Source of the DNA: an uncultured Litoreibacter sp. | GTDB taxonomy: Bacteria; Pseudomonadota; Alphaproteobacteria; Rhodobacterales; Rhodobacteraceae | Length of the DNA: 64,000 nt | Direction: 5' to 3' | NCBI RefSeq assembly: GCF_947487515.1 | Contig: NZ_CANKWO010000002.1 | Location: forward strand, 124,001 to 188,000 | Part shown: piece by piece, positions 1 to 7,826 of the stretch | Position numbering within the stretch: position 1 is the stretch's first letter | Layout: each line of letters begins with the position of its first letter | Position numbers and translations under genes: made by a program | The notes under the pieces: model-generated | Databases searched by the model: none | Told to the model about the DNA's origin: nothing | The model's input: the letters and a program-made list of their open reading frames with translations, nothing else

Positions 1-332
1 ATGCAGCGAATGTCGGCTCTCCGCCCTTCTCTACAAAAGAACTAGGGGACGTCGTCCCCACGCGCCTGCAACACAATTAAACAGGGCCGTGTCCTCGGCT
101 GCGCCTGTGGGCCGCTCCAACCCTGTCGAATTGTATTGCACTTGCTACCCCCAACCCTCGCCGGGAGCAGGTTTTAGAGGCAGGCGCGCTAAAGCGCTTT
201 GCTCAAAACCAGTTTTGAAAGGGTAATCATGCAAGACGTCATCTTAAACGACCAAAGGCAAAGCTATGCGTCGAAAAAGGTAAAGCTCCGTCGCAAATGG
301 CAGAACTATGTGTCGTTTCACAAAAGTAGAAG
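1..332. other. Unassigned region with a long imperfect hairpin
   Basis: I see no convincing protein gene here. Bases 67-86 and 121-140 can form a 20-bp stem with three mismatches around a 34-nt GC-rich inner segment, and a short GGGGAC/GTCCCC hairpin sits at 46-60. The rod-like shape would suit a structured RNA such as 6S RNA, but I cannot match it to a known family and the strand is not settled. The first 45 bases read as a short open frame ending in TAG and may be the tail of a gene outside the window. Confidence 0.3.
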
Positions 333-409
333 TGGCGCGCTGGGGAGGATTCGAACCCCCGACCCCTTGATTCGTAGTCAAGTACTCTATCCAACTGAGC
401 TACCAGCGC
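333..409 (-). tRNA. tRNA-Arg (anticodon ACG)
   Basis: The minus strand folds into a complete 77-nt cloverleaf. The acceptor arm is GCGCTGG paired with CCAGCGC, followed by discriminator G and an encoded CCA. The D arm has the usual TAGCTCAGTTGG start, the anticodon loop reads CTACGAA (anticodon ACG, arginine CGN codons), and the T arm has the TTCGAAT loop. It stands alone. No integrase or duplicated 3' end is visible beside it, so there is no sign of an island using it as an attachment site. Confidence 0.95.
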
Positions 410-550
410 GCGGTGTGGGGGCGATGTAACCCTGCCTCAACAGCAATGCAACCCCAATTTAGCGAGTTCTGAAAAGAACGTTCGCCGGACAGCAAATTTC
501 AGCAAAGACAGGCCCGTGAAATGATCCATCAGGCGCATTCCTAGAAGTGG

Positions 551-1954
551 CTATTGTGCGGCTTGGCTGAACAAGGCGTTTTCCTTGGGCAAATACAACT
601 CGAATACTGTTCCTGACTCGTCGGAGCGCTGCAACGAGAGCTTTCCGCCGTGCCCGCGGGCGAGTTCGGCCGCAATCGCAAGCCCAAGTCCGCTACCGCC
701 TGCGCGCACTCCGCCTTCGAATGCTGTGAACAAATTCTCTCGTGCTCTGGGCGGCAGTCCTGGCCCCGTGTCCGAGACAATGACACACCAGCCATCCGAG
801 GATTCAGCGCCCGAGATGCTGATTTCCCCTGCTCCCCCCGCGGCTTCCAACGCCTGCCTTGCGTTTCGCACCAGATTTCCGAGTATTCGGTAAAGCTGCT
901 CACTATCACAGCGGACCATCATCTGTGTGGGAACATCGCAGACGAATTGAATGCCATCCGTTGCTGATAACTCTTCGCTTTTCAGTACGTCATCTGCGAT
1001 CTCAAACACTTGTGTGATCGCCAACTTGGGCTGCGCTTCGTCCACGCGGCCAAATGCCAAGGTGCTTTCACATAGGTTCACCGCGCGGCTAAGGGAATTC
1101 ACCAATTTGGGGGCCGAGCGTTGCACCGCAGGATCCTCCGAACGCTCCATTCGGTCCGCAAGCAATGTGGCAGTGGTCAGGATATTGCGTAAATCATGGC
1201 TGATCTTCGCGACAGCCCCCCCAAGCTGGGCAAGACGTTCCTTCTGCTTGAGCGAGCCGGTAAGCCGCGTTTGCAATTCGGCCAATGTGTCCTCTGCGGC
1301 CCGCAGCTCGTTGATGCCAGATGTCGGTTTGATCACCAGCCGCGCGTCCTCAGGTGCCTGCGCATAGGCCTCCATCGAATGAACAACACGCTTGATCGGC
1401 CTCACCATGAAACGCCCGACTGTTAAGAACAATAGAGCCGCAGAAAAAACCGAAATCACAGCCGAGAGAAAAAGGACGTTCAATCCATATTCAAGCATGG
1501 CGGTTCTAAGTGGGGCCTGTGGCATCGCAACTTCGATCAATGTGCCCGCCGCCTGTGTCGGCTCGCCGAGCACGCGAATTACCCCATCACGGGTGTCGAA
1601 CAATTGCTTCATCGCCCCCATAATCAGGTACCAAGCGGACGGATCGCGCAGATCAACCATTGTGGTCACCGCCCCTGGTACCGGCGAAGACAGCACAAGT
1701 TGGCTGGCCACGTCACGACGCAGGACAACATTATAGACCCCCGCGTTATCAAGCAGCTCCTGCGCCAAATCAGGAGAGATGCTTTGGTCTTGTGAGGCCA
1801 GCACCGACAAAGACGCAATCTGCGATTTTTCCAGACGGGCCAAAAGGTAATCCTGCCGGAATCGCGCAACAGAAGGGACGAAGATCAGTACCTCCGCAAT
1901 CATCACAAAGATGATCGACAGCAGCAAAAAACGGCCTGAAAGAGAATTGATCAA
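551..1954 (-). CDS. Membrane sensor histidine kinase (orphan)
   Basis: A 467-residue two-component sensor kinase. Transmembrane segments near residues 7-27 and 155-180 enclose a sensor domain of about 125 residues, followed by a HAMP-like linker. The phosphoacceptor helix carries ISHDLRNILTT with His near 253. The ATPase domain has the N box LVRNARQAL (Asn about 364), the G1 box DTGPGLPP (about 395) and the G2 box GSGLGLAIA (about 420). It lies 24 nt downstream of the flavoprotein gene on the same strand, so the two are probably cotranscribed. No response regulator is adjacent, so the partner is unknown. The signal is also unknown; a redox or envelope cue is only a guess from the neighbours. 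Confidence 0.9.
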   Translation of the reverse strand: MINSLSGRFLLLSIIFVMIAEVLIFVPSVARFRQDYLLARLEKSQIASLSVLASQDQSISPDLAQELLDNAGVYNVVLRRDVASQLVLSSPVPGAVTTMVDLRDPSAWYLIMGAMKQLFDTRDGVIRVLGEPTQAAGTLIEVAMPQAPLRTAMLEYGLNVLFLSAVISVFSAALLFLTVGRFMVRPIKRVVHSMEAYAQAPEDARLVIKPTSGINELRAAEDTLAELQTRLTGSLKQKERLAQLGGAVAKISHDLRNILTTATLLADRMERSEDPAVQRSAPKLVNSLSRAVNLCESTLAFGRVDEAQPKLAITQVFEIADDVLKSEELSATDGIQFVCDVPTQMMVRCDSEQLYRILGNLVRNARQALEAAGGAGEISISGAESSDGWCVIVSDTGPGLPPRARENLFTAFEGGVRAGGSGLGLAIAAELARGHGGKLSLQRSDESGTVFELYLPKENALFSQAAQ

Positions 1955-1978
1955 GGGCCTACCTCCAACCAGCGCGCC

Positions 1979-3397
1979 TTAGGGAATGAACTTTTGAACA
2001 AATCCAACAACTCGCTTCACCATATCGCTTTCAAACAGTCTTGGCGAGAAATAGGCACCCGCCGCGCGTTTGTTCACCTCTCCCAGTGTGGGATAGGGGG
2101 CGACCATTCCGGCAATCTGACTCATTTTTAGGTTGTTTGCGATAGCCAGCGCCCAAACGCCGATCAAATCGCCCGCGCTTGCGCCCACAATAGAGGCTCC
2201 AACTGGGCGTCCTTTGACGACCATCACCTTGATCAAGCCCGTGGTTTTTCCTTCGGCAATTGCGCGGTCATTCTCGTGGAATGGAAAGCGGTAAACTTCG
2301 GCCTTATCACCATGCGCCTCCCGCGCTTCCGCTTCGGTCAAGCCGACTTGCGCCAACTCTGGGTCGGTATAGGTGGCCCACGGGATGTGGCCCTGCTTGG
2401 CCTTGGAGGGCAGTCCGAACAAAATCGAGCGGATGACAACACCAGCGTGATACCCAGCGACATGGGTAAACTGCAACTGCCCCGCCACATCCCCGATCGC
2501 ATAGACCTTTTTGTTGGACGTCTTCATCGACGCGTCTACCTCAATGCCCCGACGGGAATATTCGATGCCGGCTTTTTCCAAGTCCATATCGTGCACATTC
2601 GCCGCACGGCCAACCGCCATCAACAAATGCGTGCCTTCAAAAACGCGCCCGTCCTTGGCCTTCACGGTGATGTTGCCAGCTGTGCCGGAAATCTCTTCAG
2701 CGAGCGCATCTTCTTCAATGACCATCCCTTCTGCGCGCATCCGTTCCAACACAACCGCCGCCAGCTCTGGGTCATCCTTCCCCATCGCCTTCATGCCCTC
2801 AATTACGGTAACCTTCGCCCCAAGACGCAAATGTGCCTGCGCCATCTCAATGCCAATCGGGCCGCCGCCGACCACCAGCAGATGCTTGGGCAACTCACGC
2901 AAATCCCATAGGCTTTCGTTGGTTAGATAGGGCACATTCTCCAGCCCAGGAATAGGCGGGACAAAAGGCGAAGAGCCGGTCGAGATCACAACACGCCGCG
3001 CAGTAATTTCGGTGTCGCCTGCCTGAACCGTGTTTTCCCCCGTAAATCGCCCGCGTTCGCGGATCACGGTCACTCCAAGCCCCTCAAACCTCTCTTGACT
3101 GTCGACAGGCTCGATCGTTGCAATCACCTTGTTCACATGATCCTTCGCGGCCGCGTAATCCACCTGAGGCACCACGTCCGCCACCCCAAACATAGCACCG
3201 TGCCGCAAAGCATATGCTTGCTTGCCCGCCGCAATCAGCGCCTTGGAGGGAACGCAGCCATAGTTCAAACAGTCCCCCCCCATCTTGTGGTCTTCCAACA
3301 GCACCACTTTCGCCCCCATTTGCACAGCGCCAGCGGCCACCGACAAACCTCCGGAACCGGCCCCAATGACCAGCAAGTCGGTCGTAATTTTCTTCAT
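1979..3397 (-). CDS. FAD-dependent pyridine nucleotide-disulfide oxidoreductase, mercuric-reductase-like
   Basis: A 472-residue flavoprotein of the dihydrolipoamide dehydrogenase/mercuric reductase family. The FAD-binding GAGSGG lies at residues 12-17, the redox-active disulfide GGDCLNYGCVPSK uses Cys43 and Cys48, a second Rossmann motif (VVGGGPIGIE) binds NAD(P)H, and a C-terminal dimerisation domain is present. The usual catalytic HxHPT motif of lipoamide dehydrogenase is replaced by APYPTLGE, so the His acid/base is missing, as in mercuric-reductase relatives. The track ORF starts 306 nt further upstream inside the TVP38 gene; I start at MKKITTDLL, 2 nt after that gene's stop. Oxidoreductases of this kind are often found beside TVP38/TMEM64 proteins. 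The natural substrate is unknown. Confidence 0.85.
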   Translation of the reverse strand: MKKITTDLLVIGAGSGGLSVAAGAVQMGAKVVLLEDHKMGGDCLNYGCVPSKALIAAGKQAYALRHGAMFGVADVVPQVDYAAAKDHVNKVIATIEPVDSQERFEGLGVTVIRERGRFTGENTVQAGDTEITARRVVISTGSSPFVPPIPGLENVPYLTNESLWDLRELPKHLLVVGGGPIGIEMAQAHLRLGAKVTVIEGMKAMGKDDPELAAVVLERMRAEGMVIEEDALAEEISGTAGNITVKAKDGRVFEGTHLLMAVGRAANVHDMDLEKAGIEYSRRGIEVDASMKTSNKKVYAIGDVAGQLQFTHVAGYHAGVVIRSILFGLPSKAKQGHIPWATYTDPELAQVGLTEAEAREAHGDKAEVYRFPFHENDRAIAEGKTTGLIKVMVVKGRPVGASIVGASAGDLIGVWALAIANNLKMSQIAGMVAPYPTLGEVNKRAAGAYFSPRLFESDMVKRVVGFVQKFIP

Positions 3398-3399
3398 GT

Positions 3400-4134
3400 T
3401 TACAGTCCCTCTTTGCCGCGGACGGCCTTTATAATGATCGGCAGCAATGCCAAGGCGCATAGGCCAAGAATGGGCAATAGAATATGTGGCTCGAAGATGA
3501 TGCCCAGATTTGGGGTTTCGCCGCGCGCGAAGACCTCTCCCAACCCAGCGCCCACTGAGGTGTAGACCACCGACCCTGGGATAATCCCAAAGAACGTCGA
3601 GATCACAAAGCGGCGCAATGGCACATCCACCAAGGCGGGCACCAAGTTGGCCACAAAGAACGGCACCGCGGGCACAAGGCGGATCAAGAACAAAACAGAC
3701 CACTGGTTTTCATCAATGCCGTCTTTGATCGTCTTCACCATACCTTCGCTGTTCTCCATTTTGGCGGCCAGTTTGTCGCCAAATCCCATACGTGCGGCAG
3801 AAAATATCGCAGTAGCCCCGATCGTCGCGGCCGTGATGTTAAACAGAAACCCGGGAAACGTGGCAAAAAGGAAACCGCCCGTCAGCGTCGCGATCGCGGC
3901 CCCAGGCAAAGAGAACGCGACAATCACAATATAGATAGCGATGAACCCCAACACAGCCACAAGATAATTCGCGTCCCGAAACGCGATCAGCGCCTCACGG
4001 TTATCGCGCAATGCCTCAAAACTCAGGTAATCGCGTAGCGTAGAAGCGCCAATCAGTGCTGCAGTCAAAATGACAAGAAACGGTAGTTTTTTCCGCAAGG
4101 TAGATTTATTCGTGTTTGCCATCATCTCCGCCAT
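3400..4134 (-). CDS. TVP38/TMEM64 (DedA/SNARE-associated-like) membrane protein
   Basis: A 244-residue inner-membrane protein. It has an N-terminal transmembrane segment (about 13-30), the hydrophobic and re-entrant core typical of VTT domains (about 55-205, including FSLPGAAIATLTGGFLF and LIRLVPAVPFFVANLVPAL), and a C-terminal hydrophobic segment. Proteins of this family are linked to lipid scrambling or membrane homeostasis, and bacterial members to transport. It is first in an operon with the flavoprotein, 2 nt apart. The start is uncertain: ATG codons occur at MAEMMANT and inside it, and a GGAG just before the third gives MANTNKS as an alternative. Confidence 0.85.
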   Translation of the reverse strand: MAEMMANTNKSTLRKKLPFLVILTAALIGASTLRDYLSFEALRDNREALIAFRDANYLVAVLGFIAIYIVIVAFSLPGAAIATLTGGFLFATFPGFLFNITAATIGATAIFSAARMGFGDKLAAKMENSEGMVKTIKDGIDENQWSVLFLIRLVPAVPFFVANLVPALVDVPLRRFVISTFFGIIPGSVVYTSVGAGLGEVFARGETPNLGIIFEPHILLPILGLCALALLPIIIKAVRGKEGL

Positions 4135-4409
4135 GGGTTCAGCTCTGTGCAGTTGTAAGATGTTACGGTAGTGGGCGAATTCTTGATTATTTGATAGCGT
4201 CGTTCACGCGCGCTTGATCAAGGGTGAGTGAAACACCTGCTAGATAGTCAATTTAGGCGCAATTGGTTACAGCTTCTGGTAGAAATGTTGCAGAAATGGG
4301 CAGCTTTGCCCGTTGACGCAGAACGCAGGGCTGTCTATGACGCAGGCTCTGAACACATAAGGGTTCGAATCTATATTGGATTTGCCCCCGATCCGCAGGA
4401 GCCTCGCTC
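4135..4409. promoter_or_regulatory. Divergent intergenic region with rpmH promoter
   Basis: No gene is supported here. On the plus strand TTGACG (4313-4318) and TATGAC (4336-4341) are separated by 17 nt, a good sigma-70-type promoter for rpmH-rnpA-yidD. Transcription would start near 4348, leaving a leader of about 60 nt. The minus-strand promoter of the TVP38 operon must lie in the same region, but I could not single it out. Confidence 0.6.
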
Positions 4410-4547
4410 ATGAGCAAACGTACATACCAACCATCGAACTTGGTTCGCAAACACCGTCACGGCTTCCGTGCACGTATGGCAACCAAAGCTGGTCGCAAAA
4501 TCCTGAACGCGCGCCGCGCGAAGGGCCGGACGAAGCTGAGCGCGTAA
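4410..4547 (+). CDS. rpmH: 50S ribosomal protein L34
   Basis: A 45-residue protein, too short for the ORF track. It shows the full L34 signature: an [10 protein letters not shown] start, the [14 protein letters not shown] core and an [12 protein letters not shown] tail. AGGA lies about 10 nt before the ATG. L34 is a late-assembling large-subunit protein. As in most bacteria it is followed directly by rnpA (25 nt away), and the pair share the promoter upstream. Confidence 0.97.
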   Translation: MSKRTYQPSNLVRKHRHGFRARMATKAGRKILNARRAKGRTKLSA

Positions 4548-4572
4548 AGCGCCCTTCTTCTCGTTAATCTAG

Positions 4573-4971
4573 ATGCCGCCGGAGGCCCGCGAAACAGGAC
4601 AAGACGTCCCGGTCGTGGATACGCCACCGGCGGTTTTCGTTCGTCTGGACGTCATCAAAGCGCGGGCTGACTTTTTGCGTGCCGCACGTGCACGCAGATC
4701 CGGCCAGCCCGGTTTTCTTCTCCAAGCGCGCGCTAGGGGCGACGACGACAGCCCCCGCATTGGCTACACCTGCTCCAAAAAAATCGGCAATGCTGTGACG
4801 CGCAATCGCGCAAAACGCCGGTTGCGTGAGGTGGCGCGGCTGGTCTTGGGGGAAAAGGCGCAACAGGGTTGGGACTACGTTCTTGTCGGGCGCCCGAACG
4901 AAACGGTCTCGCGCCCCTTTGACCAATTGGTCGACGATCTGAAACGCGCCGTCGCGAAAGTACACGCATGA
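4573..4971 (+). CDS. rnpA: Ribonuclease P protein component
   Basis: A 132-residue basic protein that binds RNase P RNA for tRNA 5' maturation. The conserved RNR-type helix is visible as TRNRAKRRLREVARL (about residues 76-90), preceded by IGYTCSKKIGNAV. The N-terminal extension of about 25 residues before the KARADFLRAA segment is weakly conserved, so the exact start is less certain. Its stop overlaps the yidD start in an ATGA arrangement, indicating translational coupling. Confidence 0.95.
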   Translation: MPPEARETGQDVPVVDTPPAVFVRLDVIKARADFLRAARARRSGQPGFLLQARARGDDDSPRIGYTCSKKIGNAVTRNRAKRRLREVARLVLGEKAQQGWDYVLVGRPNETVSRPFDQLVDDLKRAVAKVHA

Positions 4972-5189
4972 CCCCGCTTGCGTGGATCTGCGCCCTGCCC
5001 GTGCGGGGCTACCGCGCCGTCTTCAGCCCTTGGGTCGGTCACAATTGCCGCTACGATCCAACCTGTTCTGCCTATGCCCTTGAAGCCCTGAGAAAACATG
5101 GTGGCCTTAAGGGATCATGGCTTGCCGCACGTCGTGTCGCGCGGTGCAATCCGTGGGGCGGAATGGGTGTGGACGACGTCCCCGACTAA
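4968..5189 (+). CDS. yidD: Membrane protein insertion efficiency factor YidD
   Basis: A 73-residue YidD/UPF0161 protein with the family motifs [19 protein letters not shown] and [13 protein letters not shown]. YidD acts at the inner membrane and assists YidC-dependent insertion. It overlaps rnpA by 4 nt. In many bacteria it sits directly before yidC; here ttcA and an EAL-domain gene separate them by about 2.6 kb, although yidC is still on the same strand downstream. Confidence 0.93.
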   Translation: MTPLAWICALPVRGYRAVFSPWVGHNCRYDPTCSAYALEALRKHGGLKGSWLAARRVARCNPWGGMGVDDVPD

Positions 5190-5238
5190 TGCGACTAGGC
5201 GCTTCCTTTGCGCGTGCCCTGCCCCTATAAGCGCGGTC

Positions 5239-6129
5239 ATGCTGGATAAAACTGACACCCCCGAAGAGCCCTTGGACGATATTCACGCTCTGTTTCACGG
5301 CGCGCCTTCCACAACCGAGTTCAAAAAGCTGCGCAAGCGTCTGATCCGCGATACGCGACAGGCCATTGATGACTTTGGTATGGTTGAACGAGGCGCCAAA
5401 TGGTTGGTGTGCCTGTCGGGAGGAAAAGACAGCTACACATTGTTGGCTGCCTTGACCGAGCTGCAATGGCGCGGGTTGCTTCCGGTCGAAATACTGGCCT
5501 GCAATCTGGACCAAGGTCAGCCCAATTTTCCCGCGACTGTTTTGCCGGAATTTTTGGAAAAGATGGGTGTGCCGAACCGGATCGAATATCAAGACACTTA
5601 TTCCATCGTGAAGGACAAAGTCCCTGCCGGTCGGACGTATTGCGCCCTTTGCTCACGTTTGCGTCGTGGAAATCTCTATAGAATCGCCCGCGAGGAAGGC
5701 TGCTCGGCCGTGGTTTTGGGTCACCACCGAGACGACATCCTAGAAACCTTCTTTCTTAACCTGTTCCATGGATCACGCCTGTCTGCGATGCCCCCCAAAC
5801 TGCTGAACGAAGAAGGCGACGTCTTCGTTTACCGCCCGCTCGCTTATGTTTCAGAGGCGGATTGCGAGCGCTTCGCGCGCGACATGAACTATCCGATTAT
5901 TCCTTGTGACCTATGCGGGTCTCAAGATGGGCTTCAACGTCAAAACATCAAACAAATGCTTGATACATGGGAAGAAAAATCGCCCGGACGTCGGCAGAAA
6001 ATGTTCCGCGCGCTTACCAATACCAACCCGTCACACCTGCTTGATCCAACTCTATTTGATTTTGCGGGGCTCACGCGAGATCCGGTAAAAGTTGAACAAA
6101 ACCCTCCGAACTTGCTGCCGGAGGATTAA
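5239..6129 (+). CDS. ttcA: tRNA 2-thiocytidine biosynthesis protein TtcA
   Basis: A 296-residue ATP pyrophosphatase of the adenine-nucleotide alpha-hydrolase fold that thiolates C32 in tRNA. The PP-loop SGGKDS is at residues 60-65. Iron-sulfur ligands appear in CALC (135/138) and CDLC (223/226), with the family sequence [14 protein letters not shown] between them. The track ORF begins earlier (5098), inside yidD in another frame. I start at [10 protein letters not shown] because homologues begin there and no conserved residues lie upstream. Confidence 0.93.
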   Translation: MLDKTDTPEEPLDDIHALFHGAPSTTEFKKLRKRLIRDTRQAIDDFGMVERGAKWLVCLSGGKDSYTLLAALTELQWRGLLPVEILACNLDQGQPNFPATVLPEFLEKMGVPNRIEYQDTYSIVKDKVPAGRTYCALCSRLRRGNLYRIAREEGCSAVVLGHHRDDILETFFLNLFHGSRLSAMPPKLLNEEGDVFVYRPLAYVSEADCERFARDMNYPIIPCDLCGSQDGLQRQNIKQMLDTWEEKSPGRRQKMFRALTNTNPSHLLDPTLFDFAGLTRDPVKVEQNPPNLLPED

Positions 6130-6186
6130 CGCTCCGAACACGCGTTCCCCCTAGCGTTTCGTCATCGGAGTGCGAAAGGGTGAACA

Positions 6187-7701
6187 ATGGATCGGTTGAG
6201 GGTGAGCGTGTCGCGACTATTCAAATCTAGTCTGGTAACGCGGATGGGATTGGCGATGTTGCCGCTGTTCGCAGGGATAGCCTATGCGACAGGGCGGTGG
6301 GAAATCCTGATGCTCGCAAGCTTTGCCTTGCCGGTCTTATTGCTGGGCGTGCGTCCTGCTCAAGCCCGCCCCTACCGAATACAGCTACACACCGGCGGAA
6401 ATGCGACTTTCGACGCCGCCCTTGACGAAGCTCTTGCTCGGCCCGATCCCGCGTTTCGAAGTGCCGCTGTTATTCTGGAGCTGGATGGGCAGTCCGACTT
6501 ATTGGAGACTTGGGGGGCAGAAGGTGTCGATCAAATCACGTCCACATTGATTGATCGCCTTTGCTCAGTCTTGCGTACGAATGACGTCATCGTTCATCTT
6601 GATGCCCAGCGTTTCGCCGTGGCTTTGCCCAATGTTCGCGTTCCGGAATTAGGCGCGGTTATCTCGCTGATTGAACGTTTGCAAAAAGCAGCCAGCACCC
6701 CGATTCTCGTTGATCACGCCTATGTCTACACCACATTAAGCGCCGGCTTTTGCCTTGAAGCGCAGGCCCCCGACAAGACGGCGTCTTCGATGCGGAAATC
6801 CGCCCTGTTGGCGTTACTGGACGCTAAATCGAAGGGCACTGAAAGCTTGCGCGGTTACTCCAACAACACTCCTGCCGTGCCAGACGAACTTGGGGCGCAT
6901 GCTCAAGATGCGCTCCACGCCCTGCAAGCAGGTCAAATCGTTGCTTGGTTCCAGCCGCAAATCTCCACGGACACGGGGATGGTCACCGGTTTCGAGGTCT
7001 TGGCCCGATGGGATCACCCCACGCGCGGCATCATCGCCCCGATGGTTTTCTTGCCTGCGCTGGAGGCTGCAAATGCAATGGAGCAACTCAGCGAAACCAT
7101 GTTGCAACATGCCCTGCGGGCGATCCGCGCTTGGGATGTTGCCGGCCACAAGGTCCCTTCGATCGCGGTCAATTTCGCCACGCAGGACCTACGCAACCCC
7201 AGCCTTGTTGAGCGAATCAAATGGGATGTGGATCGGTTCGAAATAGAACCTCGGCGCCTGACCATCGAGATCCTTGAAACCGTTGTGTCCGAAAGTGATG
7301 ACGACATAATTACCCGCAACATCAGAGCCTTGGGGGATCAAGGGTATAGGATTGATCTCGACGACTTTGGGACCGGCCACGCCTCCTTGGCCAACATTCG
7401 GCGGTTTTCCGTTGATCGCATCAAGATTGATCGCTCCTTCATTACGCGTGCTGATGAAGATGCGGATCAACAACGCATGATCAACGCGATCATTAGCATG
7501 GCCGAGCAGATGGGAATTGAAACCCTAGCCGAAGGAATAGAAACCCTAGGGGAGAAAAGTATTCTGTCACAGCTAGGCTGCACACATATGCAAGGCTACG
7601 CGATTGCACGTCCGATGCCCTTCGAACACACAATAGCTTGGTTGCAGGAGCATAAAGATCGCCTGTCCAACACGCGCTACTTCCCCAAAAAGACGGGGTA
7701 G
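6187..7701 (+). CDS. c-di-GMP phosphodiesterase (degenerate GGDEF + EAL)
   Basis: A 504-residue membrane signalling protein. Two hydrophobic segments lie at about residues 18-58, followed by a GGDEF-like domain (about 70-225) whose active-site loop reads LDAQRFAVAL instead of GGDEF and so cannot be a normal cyclase. The EAL domain (about 240-495) keeps its catalytic signatures: EVLARW, VNFATQDLRNP, EILETVVSE, DDFGTGHASL, KIDRSFI, LAEGIET and QGYAIARPM. It is therefore probably an active c-di-GMP hydrolase, possibly tuned by the degenerate GGDEF domain. It lies between ttcA and yidC, 57 nt after ttcA. Confidence 0.9.
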   Translation: MDRLRVSVSRLFKSSLVTRMGLAMLPLFAGIAYATGRWEILMLASFALPVLLLGVRPAQARPYRIQLHTGGNATFDAALDEALARPDPAFRSAAVILELDGQSDLLETWGAEGVDQITSTLIDRLCSVLRTNDVIVHLDAQRFAVALPNVRVPELGAVISLIERLQKAASTPILVDHAYVYTTLSAGFCLEAQAPDKTASSMRKSALLALLDAKSKGTESLRGYSNNTPAVPDELGAHAQDALHALQAGQIVAWFQPQISTDTGMVTGFEVLARWDHPTRGIIAPMVFLPALEAANAMEQLSETMLQHALRAIRAWDVAGHKVPSIAVNFATQDLRNPSLVERIKWDVDRFEIEPRRLTIEILETVVSESDDDIITRNIRALGDQGYRIDLDDFGTGHASLANIRRFSVDRIKIDRSFITRADEDADQQRMINAIISMAEQMGIETLAEGIETLGEKSILSQLGCTHMQGYAIARPMPFEHTIAWLQEHKDRLSNTRYFPKKTG

Positions 7702-7826
7702 AAAATCCTCGCGCCCTCAATGCGACAGACACCACCAAAAATCGCAAAAGGGCCAATACTGCTTGACCTTTTGGTCCTCAGCCTGTTGAACCGGCCTGAC
7801 TTAAAATTGACAGGTGGCCCCCCGCA

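Noticed and set aside
333-409. Genomic island attached to the tRNA-Arg gene
   Set aside because: No integrase, no duplicated tRNA 3' end and no shift in gene content were found beside it within the window.
4135-4409. Replication origin near rpmH
   Set aside because: No dnaA gene or cluster of DnaA boxes is present; in alphaproteobacteria the origin is usually elsewhere.
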